Source: Oscillospiraceae bacterium
GTDB lineage: Bacteria > Bacillota > Clostridia > Oscillospirales > Oscillospiraceae
Assembly (NCBI GenBank): GCA_017540645.1
Contig: JAFYAQ010000023.1
Coordinates: 1-64,000, forward strand
Length of the DNA stretch: 64,000 nt
Reading direction: 5' to 3'
In this document: piece after piece, positions 8,278-16,950 of the stretch
Position numbering within the stretch: position 1 is the first letter of the stretch
How the letters are laid out: the number at the start of each line of letters is the position of its first letter
Program-made: the position numbers and the translations under genes
The notes under the pieces: model-generated
What the model was told of the DNA's origin: nothing
Databases searched by the model: none
What the model saw: only the letters and a program-made list of their open reading frames with translations

Positions 8278-11200
8278 ATGAAACAACGCTTTTTGTCTCT
8301 GCTGCTGGCCGTCACCATGGCCTTCTCGCTCCTGCCCTCCTCCGCTCTGGCCTTGGGGGATGACGACGAGACGCCCATTATGGGCGGCGACACCGGCTCC
8401 GGAGGAACGAGCCACACCCATGAGTACACGGACTCGGTCGTTCCCCCCAGCTGCACGGAGGATGGGTACACCCTGCATACCTGCGCTTGCGGTGACTCCT
8501 ATATCTCCGATCCCGTCTATGCCACGGGCCATACCTCGGTCCATGTCCCGGAGCAGGCCCCTACCTGCACCCGGGTCGGCTATGGCGCGGGGGAGAGGTG
8601 CTCCGTCTGCTACGAGATCCTCTCCGGCTGTGAGGAGATCCCGGCCGTCGGCCACGACTGGATCGCGGTGGAAGAGACTCCCCCCCAGATCGGCGTCCCC
8701 GGTCGGACCGCGGGGGTGATTTGCTCCCGCTGCGGCGCCGTGCAGGAAGGCCGCGCGGAGATCCCCGCTCTGCCGGAGAACACGACGATCATCACGATAA
8801 CGCAGCAGCCCCGGGACGCCCATGTCTCCCAGGGCGCGGCGGAATTCTCCGTGGCCGCCACCGTGAACACGGAGGAGGCCATCGCCTGCCGCTGGCAGCG
8901 GCTGGACGAGAGCCAGGAATACGCCGACGACGCGGCGCGCCAGGCCGCCTGGGCGGACATGGCCGGCCAGACCGGCAGCACCCTGCGTCTCACCGGTCTG
9001 GAGGACGCGGACGCTCTGGCGGAGGCCCTTCGCTATGCCTACCGCTGCGTCCTGACGGCGGGAGACGCCGCCGCCGTCACTTCGGAAGTTCATGTCCTTT
9101 CTTCCGGCACCGAGCCGGAGACCCCCGCGATCCTCTTGACGGCCCGGTATCTGGATCGGAGAAGCAATGCGCCGATCCTCCCGTCCGGCGAGGTGGTTTT
9201 CTCGGATGAGCAGGGCGCCAGCCTTGACGCCGCGCCGGCCATCGAGGGATACAAGTTCTCCCATGAGAAAGTCGGGAACACTTATGGGGCCCGGCTGGAG
9301 GCCCGCACGGCCGACGGCGGGGAGACCGTCTACTTCCTCGTGGACTCCGCGGGACAGGCGACGCCGATCACCGAGGACACCGAGGTCACCTATTATTACT
9401 ATACTCCCGTTGCGCAGCCGGCGCTCCCCCTGGCCCGGTATGAGGATACCGAGGGGCAGGAGCTCCTCCCCTCCCAGACCCTGTCCTTTGACGACAACGG
9501 AGCGATCTGGTTCGTGGAGACGGTGGGCGAAAATGAGTCCTACCGGATCCTTGCGCCGGAGATCGACGGCTATGCGATCCAGGAGATCCGCGTGACCGAC
9601 GGCCAGGGCTTCACGACGATCGTCACCACCCAGTGGGGACTCTATCTCCGGGGCTGGAACGATTATTTCGGCGAATGGGATGTGGCCTGGGGCGGACCGG
9701 CTTCCGTCAACAACGGCTGGGAGGGCGTGAGCGCCTCCGGTGCGCTGGTATGCACCTACATCTATGCAAAAACCGGCCCCGCCATCGTGGCCTCCGGCAT
9801 CTGCGGCGCCCAGGGAGACAATCTCACCTGGACGGTGGATGAAAACGGCCTGCTGACCATCTCCGGCACAGGAGAAATGGCCGGGTTTTTGAACAGCAGG
9901 GGCCCGTGGTATAACAAGGGCGTTAAAACGGCCGTCATTGAAAGCGGCGCGACCAGCATCGGCGGCGGCGCCTTTGCCGATTGCCGCACGCTGACAAGCG
10001 TGACGATCCCGGACACTGTGACCCGTATCGACGAAGCCGCCTTTGACTACTGCAGCGCGCTGACGGGCATCAACATCCCGGCGAGCGTGACCAGCATCGA
10101 CAGCAGTGCCTTTGTCTTCTGCCCGGCATTGGAAGCGATTACCGTCGCGGAGGGCAACCCCAGCTATTGCTCCATTGACGGGGTACTGTATTCCGCCGAC
10201 GGGAAAACGCTGTGCTGTGTCCCGGGCGCGACAGCCGGCAGCTTTGTCATTCCCTCTGAGGTGACGAGCATCGGCGCGCGGGCGTTTCAAACCTGCGGCA
10301 ATCTGACGAGCGTAACGATCCCGGAGGGCGTGACCAGTATCGGCGACTGGGCCTTTGGGTACTGCAGCGGCCTGACCGGCATCACCATCCCGGCGGCCGT
10401 GACCGACATCGGCTATGCGGCTTTCGCAAACTGCAGCGGTCTGACCGACGTCACCATCCCGGCGGCCGTGACCGCCATCGGGGATTACGCCTTCTCCGGC
10501 TGCGAAGGTCTGAAGACCATCACCTTCCGGGGCGATGCCCCGGCGATCGGCGACGACGCCTTTGCGGGTGTCAGCGCGGACGCCTATTATTCCTCCGACG
10601 CAAATTGGAAGGGGGAGGATCGCGTCGACTACGGCGGCAGTCTGCAGTGGTGTCCCATCCCCTCCGGGACCTGCGGCGCCGACGTCCAGTGGTCTCTGTC
10701 GGGTGACGGCGTTCTGACCGTCAGCGGCAGCGGCGCCATGGCCGATTATGACTTCTCCGGCGGTCCCTGGGCCTTCTACAGCGATCGGATCCGCTCCGTT
10801 GTGATCGAAGCGGGTGTGACGAAGATCGGCGACAACGCCTTCAGCGGCTGCAGCTCTCTGACCGACGTCACCATCCCCGACTCCGTGACGGCCCTGGGCC
10901 AGTGGGCCTTCTACAACTGCGGGGCGCTGAACAGCGTGACGATCCCGGGCAGCGTGTCCGTCATTGCGTCGGGCGCCTTCCAGAACTGCGGCGCCCTGAA
11001 GAGCGTCACCCTTTCCGAGGGCGTGACCGCCATTGGGGAAGTCGCCTTTGACGGCTGCGCCGCCCTGACCAGTGTGACCATCCCGGCCACGGTGACCACC
11101 ATCGGGAGAGCCGCTTTCTACGGCAGCGTCTCTCTGGCCGAGATCACCCTCCCGGAGGGGCTGACCACCATCGAGGGGCACGCTTTCTCCCACGGCGGGC

Positions 11201-14200
11201 TGACCAGCATCACCATCCCCGCCTCCGTCGAGAGCATCGGGGACGACGCCTTCGGCTATAACTCCAAGCTGAAGACCATCACCTTCCTGGGCGATGCCCC
11301 GGAAATCAGCGACTACGCCTTTACCGGCGTCACCGCCAACGCCTACTATACCCCCGGCACCGACTGGAGCGGCGCCGATTTCCGTGACTATAACGGCACG
11401 CTGACCTGGCCCACCATCGACCTCGGCTCCTGCGGAGACGATGTCCGCTGGGAGCTTTCGGTCGCCGGCGTTCTGACCATCACCGGCAGCGGCGCCATGG
11501 CCGATTTTGCCGAGGGTGAAGCGCCCTGGGCGGCCCACAAGGAGAAGATCAAGAAGGTCGTGATCGAGGCGGGTGTGACGAGCATCGGCAGCAGCGCCTT
11601 TGCCGACTGCGCCGCTATGGCCGCCGTCACCATTCCGGAGGGCGTGACCGCCATCGGGGAGAGCGCCTTTGCCGGCTGCAGCGCCCTGAAGAGCATCGTT
11701 ATCCCTGCTTCCGTGTCCGAGATCGGCGCCCACGCCTTTGAGGGCTGCGCCGCCCTGACGGCCGTCCGTATCCCGGAGGGCGTGACCGCCATCGGGGAGG
11801 GAACCTTTGCCGGCTGCAAAGCCATGAGGACCGTCTCCATCCCCGCCTCCGTGACGGACATCGGCGCCCACGCCTTTGAGGGCTGCGCCGCCCTGATCAC
11901 CGTCGCCATCCCGGAGGGTGTGACCGCCATCGGGGAGAGCGCCTTTGCCGGCTGCAAGGCCCTGAAGAGCGCCCCCATCCCCGCCACCGTGACCGAGATC
12001 GGCGCCCACGCCTTTGAGGGCTGCGCCGCTCTGACGAGTGCTTCCATCCCGGAGGGCGTGACCGCCATCGGGGAGAGCACCTTTGCCGGCTGCAAAGCCC
12101 TGAAGAGCGTCACCATCCCTGAGACCGTGACGGACATCGGCGCCCACGCCTTTGACGGCTGCACCGCTCTGACCATGGTCCGCCTCCCCGACAGCGTGGA
12201 GAGCGTGGGCGAAGACGCCTTTGCCAACTGCGGAACCCTGTACATCATCGTCTCCGATCCGGACAACCCGCCGGCCGGTGTGGAAGATTACAACTATTCC
12301 AACGGCGTCTTCGCCCCGAAGGAGCAGACGGAGAACACCCTGGAAGTCGTGGCGGGCAAGACGAAGCAGCTCACCGCCACCTCGCCCCTGGGCGCCATCC
12401 ATTGGAGCATCAGCGCCGACGACAGCCAGTACGCCACCGTGTCCTCCCGAGGCCTGGTAAAGGCTCTGGCCGTCACCGAAAGGCATGACATTACGGTGAC
12501 CGCCTCCCTGGCGGACGGGAGCGCCTCTCTGGACTTCCGCATTGCCATTCTTCCCACCGTACAGACCGTGAGCATCCTGGACGAGAACGGCGCGGTCGTC
12601 ACCGGGAAGACCCTGTACTATGACCTGAACTCCGGGCGGGAGAGCATGACCTTGACGGCCGGCACCTTCCCCGTGGATGCGCTCCAGGGCGTAGAATGGA
12701 AGAGCAGCAGCCCGAAGATCGCCTCTGTGGACGCCAATGGCGTGGTGACCGCCATCAAGACCGGCACCGTGACCATCACGGCCAAGGCCACCGACGGCAG
12801 CAAGCGGAGCTCCATCGTGAAAATCGCCGTTATCCATGCGGCCCTTCCCGGAAGTCTGGAAATCACCAACGTCCCCGCCGGCAACCAACTCCGGGGCGGC
12901 GCCGCCATGACCTTCACCACCAACATCGCCGAAATCGCGAGCCTGACCCATCGGGGCCTGGAGTGGAGCCTGGACGAGGAGGACCTGCCCTACGCCGCCA
13001 TTTCCGCGGCGGGCAAGCTGACCACCTATGCCGTGGCGGAGCCCACGGACATCCATGTGACCGTGCGCGCCAAGGAAAACCCGGATGCGTCCTGCACGGC
13101 GACCATCACCCTGACCCCGGCGGTGCAGCGGGTGATCGTAACGGCGGCGAGAACAAGCCTTACCGTGGGCGAAACCGTGGAACTCAGCAGTCTGCTCAGC
13201 GCCCAGGTGATCCCCGCCGGCGCCATAACCGGCGGCACCTGGAAGAGCGGCAGCCCGAAGATCGCCTCCATCGACGCTGACGGCAATGTGAACGCCCTTA
13301 AGCCCGGCACCGTGACCTTCACCTTCACAACGGCGGACGGCACCAAGAAGGCCGATAAGATCACCCTGATCGTGCTGCCTGACAACCACGTGGAGTCCAT
13401 CAATGTGACGGCCCCGGGCAATGTGACGGAACTGGCCGGCGGAAAGACTCTGCGGCTCACCGCCACAGTGCAGCCGGCAGACGCCGCCAATAAAGCCGTT
13501 ATCTGGACCAGCTCGGACCCGACCGTGGCCACTGTGTCGGCCTCGGGCGTGGTGACGGCAAAGAAGCTCTGCACTTCCCACGATGTGACCATCACCGCCA
13601 CGGCCAAGGACGGCAGCGTTAATGAGGACGGCAGTCCTGTCGCGGGCAGCATCACCCTGACCATCCTGAAGAGCAACATCATCCCCGTGGAGAGCATTGC
13701 GATCACAGGCAAGACGGAGGTCCTCTCCGGCAAGGCCCTGACGCTGAAAGCCACCCTGACGCCCGCAAAGCCCACCGTCGCTACGGTGGTGTGGAGCAGT
13801 TCTGACCCGGCGGCGGCCAGCGTGTCGGCCAAGGGCGTGGTGACCGCCTATCCGGTGAACGAGCCGACGGATGTGACCATCACCGCCAGCGCCACGGACG
13901 GCAGCGGCATTGCCGCCGATCACATCATTACGGTGTACCCCCAGACGACCCGGATCGACCTTCGGGTAAACGGGGCGCCCGTGAACAACACGACCGTGAT
14001 CCTGAACCTCAACGAAGGAACTCCCTGGCAGGTGGAAGCCGATTGCTGCCCCCATGGGAACACCATGCCGGTGCCGGTGACCTGGAAGAGCAGCAGCCCG
14101 AAGATCGCCTCCGTGGACGCCGACGGCGTGGTAACAGCGAAGAAGGCCGGCACCGTGACCATCACGGCCAAGGCCGGGGACGGCAGCGGCGTGACCGCCA

Positions 14201-14769
14201 AATTCAAGATCACCGTGCGCTCCAGCGTAGAGGGTCTCGCCATCCAGGCGCCGGATTCCGAGCTGCGCGGCGGGACGAAAATGACGCTCCGTGCGGTCTT
14301 CACACCGGAAGCGCCGACCAACAAAAAGGTGACCTGGAGCCTGCGGCCGGAGGATCTGCCCTACGCCAGCATCAACGGCTCCGGCGTGGTGACGGCCAAG
14401 CGGCTGACCGGCGAGCACACCATTGTCGCCACGGTGACTTCCCAGGAGGACCCGGCAATCGCGGGCCATGTGGAGATCCGGCTGTACCCGTCGGTCACAA
14501 AGGTGGCCGTCTTCCGGGACGGCGCGGACGTGAGCGGGAAGACCATCAAGATCCCCCTGGCGGATGCCCAGGCGGGGATCGATCTGGCCGCGGTCTGTTA
14601 CCCGGTGGATGCCGATCCCGGCGTGACCTGGAAGAGCAGCAACAAAACCATTGCTGATTGGAACGAATCCGGACTCCTGATTGGAAACAAGAAAGGCTCC
14701 GTGACCATCACGGCCACCGCCACAGACGGCAGCAGGAAATCCGTCAAGGTGACGATCAAGATCATCTGA
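8278..14769 (+). CDS. Giant secreted BspA-like LRR / bacterial Ig-like (Big2) surface protein
   Basis: 2163 residues. Signal peptide 1-25 (MKQRFLSLLLA, ending SALA). Residues 46-160 are a Cys/His-rich block with repeated PSCTEDGYTLHTCACG-like and CxxC units. About 165-275 is an Ig-like segment (QPRDAHVSQGAAEF). Residues about 500-790, 795-1040 and 1050-1335 are three blocks of LRR_5 (BspA/TpLRR) repeats, each opened by a CG-DNLTWTVD-type module followed by repeats such as ALTSVTIPEGVTAIGESAFAGC. From about 1350 to the end are some eight Big2-type domains (WKSSSPKIASVDADGVVTA, GTVTITAKATDGS). No LPXTG, SLH or cell-wall-binding module is visible at the C-terminus, so anchoring is unknown. Start supported by GGGAGGT (8264-8270). 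Probably an adhesin. Confidence 0.9.
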   Translation: MKQRFLSLLLAVTMAFSLLPSSALALGDDDETPIMGGDTGSGGTSHTHEYTDSVVPPSCTEDGYTLHTCACGDSYISDPVYATGHTSVHVPEQAPTCTRVGYGAGERCSVCYEILSGCEEIPAVGHDWIAVEETPPQIGVPGRTAGVICSRCGAVQEGRAEIPALPENTTIITITQQPRDAHVSQGAAEFSVAATVNTEEAIACRWQRLDESQEYADDAARQAAWADMAGQTGSTLRLTGLEDADALAEALRYAYRCVLTAGDAAAVTSEVHVLSSGTEPETPAILLTARYLDRRSNAPILPSGEVVFSDEQGASLDAAPAIEGYKFSHEKVGNTYGARLEARTADGGETVYFLVDSAGQATPITEDTEVTYYYYTPVAQPALPLARYEDTEGQELLPSQTLSFDDNGAIWFVETVGENESYRILAPEIDGYAIQEIRVTDGQGFTTIVTTQWGLYLRGWNDYFGEWDVAWGGPASVNNGWEGVSASGALVCTYIYAKTGPAIVASGICGAQGDNLTWTVDENGLLTISGTGEMAGFLNSRGPWYNKGVKTAVIESGATSIGGGAFADCRTLTSVTIPDTVTRIDEAAFDYCSALTGINIPASVTSIDSSAFVFCPALEAITVAEGNPSYCSIDGVLYSADGKTLCCVPGATAGSFVIPSEVTSIGARAFQTCGNLTSVTIPEGVTSIGDWAFGYCSGLTGITIPAAVTDIGYAAFANCSGLTDVTIPAAVTAIGDYAFSGCEGLKTITFRGDAPAIGDDAFAGVSADAYYSSDANWKGEDRVDYGGSLQWCPIPSGTCGADVQWSLSGDGVLTVSGSGAMADYDFSGGPWAFYSDRIRSVVIEAGVTKIGDNAFSGCSSLTDVTIPDSVTALGQWAFYNCGALNSVTIPGSVSVIASGAFQNCGALKSVTLSEGVTAIGEVAFDGCAALTSVTIPATVTTIGRAAFYGSVSLAEITLPEGLTTIEGHAFSHGGLTSITIPASVESIGDDAFGYNSKLKTITFLGDAPEISDYAFTGVTANAYYTPGTDWSGADFRDYNGTLTWPTIDLGSCGDDVRWELSVAGVLTITGSGAMADFAEGEAPWAAHKEKIKKVVIEAGVTSIGSSAFADCAAMAAVTIPEGVTAIGESAFAGCSALKSIVIPASVSEIGAHAFEGCAALTAVRIPEGVTAIGEGTFAGCKAMRTVSIPASVTDIGAHAFEGCAALITVAIPEGVTAIGESAFAGCKALKSAPIPATVTEIGAHAFEGCAALTSASIPEGVTAIGESTFAGCKALKSVTIPETVTDIGAHAFDGCTALTMVRLPDSVESVGEDAFANCGTLYIIVSDPDNPPAGVEDYNYSNGVFAPKEQTENTLEVVAGKTKQLTATSPLGAIHWSISADDSQYATVSSRGLVKALAVTERHDITVTASLADGSASLDFRIAILPTVQTVSILDENGAVVTGKTLYYDLNSGRESMTLTAGTFPVDALQGVEWKSSSPKIASVDANGVVTAIKTGTVTITAKATDGSKRSSIVKIAVIHAALPGSLEITNVPAGNQLRGGAAMTFTTNIAEIASLTHRGLEWSLDEEDLPYAAISAAGKLTTYAVAEPTDIHVTVRAKENPDASCTATITLTPAVQRVIVTAARTSLTVGETVELSSLLSAQVIPAGAITGGTWKSGSPKIASIDADGNVNALKPGTVTFTFTTADGTKKADKITLIVLPDNHVESINVTAPGNVTELAGGKTLRLTATVQPADAANKAVIWTSSDPTVATVSASGVVTAKKLCTSHDVTITATAKDGSVNEDGSPVAGSITLTILKSNIIPVESIAITGKTEVLSGKALTLKATLTPAKPTVATVVWSSSDPAAASVSAKGVVTAYPVNEPTDVTITASATDGSGIAADHIITVYPQTTRIDLRVNGAPVNNTTVILNLNEGTPWQVEADCCPHGNTMPVPVTWKSSSPKIASVDADGVVTAKKAGTVTITAKAGDGSGVTAKFKITVRSSVEGLAIQAPDSELRGGTKMTLRAVFTPEAPTNKKVTWSLRPEDLPYASINGSGVVTAKRLTGEHTIVATVTSQEDPAIAGHVEIRLYPSVTKVAVFRDGADVSGKTIKIPLADAQAGIDLAAVCYPVDADPGVTWKSSNKTIADWNESGLLIGNKKGSVTITATATDGSRKSVKVTIKII

Positions 14770-14789
14770 GCACAAGAACATACCGCATG

Positions 14790-14825
14790 AGCGGCGATCC
14801 GAACGGATCGCCGCTTTCCTTTTTT
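14790..14825 (+). terminator. Terminator of the giant LRR/Big2 gene
   Basis: 11-bp stem (14790-14800 with 14805-14815), GAAC loop, followed by a T-rich run. Confidence 0.85.
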
Positions 14826-14870
14826 GCTCCCGGCCTCGGAATCATTTGCATCCGGTTTTTTGAAAAATTG

Positions 14871-14899
14871 TTGACAAGCGGACTTTCCTGTGATACAGT
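14871..14899 (+). promoter_or_regulatory. Strong promoter of the T-box operon
   Basis: TTGACA (14871-14876), 17-base spacer ending in TGA, and TACAGT (14894-14899), that is, an extended -10. Transcription would begin near 14906, just before the T-box stem I. Confidence 0.85.
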
Positions 14900-14919
14900 T
14901 GCCCTACAATTTAACACTT

Positions 14920-15203
14920 TAAAACGCGATGACGAAGCCAAGTAGGGCGCAGGCCGTCTTTTCAGAGAGCCGCCGGTGGGTGCAAGGCGGTAAAGACCCG
15001 GCGTCTGAATACTCTTCCGAGCGGCATGCCGAACCCGGGAAAGGGCGATCAAGCCCCCGTGCAAGTAGGCATCGACGGGAGCGCCCGATACAGCGCACAG
15101 GATATAATATGTATCCGTTGAGGCTGCGGGTGTGAGCGCGCGGCAAACTGAGGTGGTACCACGATGATTTCGTCCTCTGTCCAAAAGACAGGGGACTTTT
15201 TTT
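14920..15203 (+). promoter_or_regulatory. T-box riboswitch leader, specifier UAC (tyrosine)
   Basis: All landmarks are present in order: K-turn-type GATGA (14929), loop E AGTA (14941-14944), AGAGAG (14964-14969), apical GGTGGGTGCAA region, then GAA (15007-15009) immediately followed by the specifier codon TAC (15010-15012). A stem III hairpin (GGATATAATATGTATCC) lies near 15101-15117 and the T-box AGGTGGTACCACG at 15151-15163, whose TGGT bulge can pair with an ACCA tRNA end. The terminator is a 10-bp stem (15172-15181 with 15187-15196) plus seven Ts. AGTA opposite GAA is the S-turn that frames the codon, so UAC (Tyr) is well placed. Uncharged tRNA-Tyr should give readthrough into the downstream operon. 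Confidence 0.92.
15172..15203 (+). terminator. T-box conditional terminator
   Basis: 10-bp stem with CAAAA loop followed by T7; mutually exclusive with the T-box antiterminator at 15145-15176. Confidence 0.9.
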
Positions 15204-15229
15204 CAAGAAAACAGGAGGGAAAACACAGC

Positions 15230-16870
15230 ATGGTGATCACGGACTTTCTGGAGAGGAACGCAAGACTGTACGGCTCGGAGACGGCGCTGGTGGAGATCAA
15301 CCCCTCCGACGCGCGGGACCAGGCCAAGAGCTGGCGGGAGACCAGTCTCATCGAGACCAACATCGGCGCCCCCTACCGCCGGGAGATGAACTGGCGGCGT
15401 TTTGACAAATGCGCCAACCGCATGGCCAATCTTCTGCTCAGCCGCGGCGTGGAGCGGGGCACCAAGGTGGGCATCCTGATGATGAACTGCCTGGAGTGGC
15501 TGCCGGTCTATTTCGGCGTGCTGAAGGCGGGCTGTATCGCCGTTCCCTTCAACTTCCGATATTCCTGCGACGAGATCGCCTACTGCCTGGATCTGGCGGA
15601 CGTGGAGATCCTGGTCTTCGGCCAGGAGTTTATCAGCCGCCTGGAGCATATCCCGCAGACCATGGACCGGCTGCGCTTCCGCTTCTTCGTGGGCAGTGCG
15701 GCGGACAAGCCCGCCTTTGCCGAGCACTGTGACCGGCTCATGAGCTTCTGCTCTGTGGACGCCCCCCCGGTCAGCCTCCGGGAGGACGACTATGCGGCCA
15801 TCTACTTTTCCTCCGGCACCACGGGCTTCCCCAAGGCCATCCTGCACCGGCACAGCGCCCTGGTGGCCTCCTGCCGCACGGAGCAAAACCACCACGGCCA
15901 GACCCGGGACGACGTGTTCCTGTGCATCCCTCCCCTGTATCACACCGGGGCGAAAATGCACTGGTTCGGCAGTCTCCTGTCCGGCAGCAAGGCCGTGCTG
16001 CTCCGGGGCGTGAAGCCGGAATGGATCTTCCGGGCCATCAGCGAAGAAAAATGCACCATCGTCTGGCTGCTGGTGCCCTGGGCCCAGGACATCCTGATCG
16101 ACCTGGAGAGCGGCAAGCTGAAAAAAGAGGACTACATGCTGGATCAGTGGCGGCTGATGCATATCGGCGCCCAGCCCGTGCCCGCCAGCCTGGTGGCCCG
16201 CTGGAAGAAGTGCTTCCCCCACCACCAGTACGACACCAACTACGGCCTGAGCGAGTCCCTGGGCCCCGGCTGCGTCCATCTGGGCGTGGAAAACACCCAT
16301 AAGGTGGGCGCCATCGGCGTGCCGGGCTACGGCTGGGAGACCCGCATCCTGGACGAGAACGGCCGGGACGTGGTCCCCGGTCAGGTGGGCGAGCTGGCGG
16401 TGAAAGGCCCCGGCGTGATGCTCTGCTACTATAAAAACCCGGAGGCCACCGCCGAGGTCCTCCACGGCGACTGGCTCTGGACCGGCGACATGGCCCAGCA
16501 GGACGAGGACGGCTTCATCTATCTGGTGGACCGGAAGAAGGACGTGATCATCTCCGGCGGCGAAAACCTCTATCCCGTCCAGATCGAGGACTTCATCCGG
16601 CAGAACGAAAAGGTGAAGGACGTGGCCGTGATCGGTCTGCCCGACGACCGTCTGGGCGAGATCGCGGCGGCCATCATCGAGCTCAAGGAGGGCGTGAGCT
16701 GCACGCAGGAGGAGATCGACCGCTTCTGCCTGGATCTGCCCCGCTACAAGCGTCCCCGCCGCATCTTCTTTGAGGATGTGCCCCGCAATCCCACGGGCAA
16801 GATCGAAAAACCGGTCCTGCGCGAGCGCCACGCGGCCAGCCGCCTGGTGAGTCGGGAATCCATGAAGTAG
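15230..16870 (+). CDS. Acyl-CoA synthetase (AMP-forming), first gene of the Tyr T-box operon
   Basis: 546 residues of the ANL adenylate-forming family. It has the P-loop-like YFSSGTTGFPKA near 191-202, the YGLSES motif, GDMAQQDEDGFIYLVDRKKD with the hinge, GGENLYP, and the C-terminal catalytic lysine in NPTGKIEKP (about residue 524). Such enzymes activate a carboxylic acid with ATP and join it to CoA. The substrate cannot be read from sequence; the operon context (IorAB, PaaK-like ligase, aminotransferase, Tyr T-box) makes an aryl-acetic or related acid the best guess. An insertion near residues 25-50 departs from typical members. Start supported by AGGAGGG (15213-15219). Confidence 0.85.
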   Translation: MVITDFLERNARLYGSETALVEINPSDARDQAKSWRETSLIETNIGAPYRREMNWRRFDKCANRMANLLLSRGVERGTKVGILMMNCLEWLPVYFGVLKAGCIAVPFNFRYSCDEIAYCLDLADVEILVFGQEFISRLEHIPQTMDRLRFRFFVGSAADKPAFAEHCDRLMSFCSVDAPPVSLREDDYAAIYFSSGTTGFPKAILHRHSALVASCRTEQNHHGQTRDDVFLCIPPLYHTGAKMHWFGSLLSGSKAVLLRGVKPEWIFRAISEEKCTIVWLLVPWAQDILIDLESGKLKKEDYMLDQWRLMHIGAQPVPASLVARWKKCFPHHQYDTNYGLSESLGPGCVHLGVENTHKVGAIGVPGYGWETRILDENGRDVVPGQVGELAVKGPGVMLCYYKNPEATAEVLHGDWLWTGDMAQQDEDGFIYLVDRKKDVIISGGENLYPVQIEDFIRQNEKVKDVAVIGLPDDRLGEIAAAIIELKEGVSCTQEEIDRFCLDLPRYKRPRRIFFEDVPRNPTGKIEKPVLRERHAASRLVSRESMK

Positions 16871-16906
16871 TTTCCCCTGCGAAACAAAGTTTTTAAATTG
16901 AGGTAC

Positions 16907-16936
16907 TTGCGCTCATCGCACGCGTCCTGGTATAAA
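16907..16936 (+). promoter_or_regulatory. Possible internal promoter before the symporter gene
   Basis: TTGCGC (16907-16912), 18-base spacer, TATAAA (16931-16936). The -10 lies only 14 bases from the start codon, so this may be chance. Confidence 0.25.
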
Positions 16937-16950
16937 AGGGAGTAATGGAA

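Noticed and set aside
8143-14781. A 2212-codon open frame on the minus strand over giant gene 1
   Set aside because: It lies opposite a protein with clear LRR and Big2 repeats and signal peptide; its own product is Gly/His/Arg-rich with no domain or RBS. It is an effect of high GC and repeated codons.
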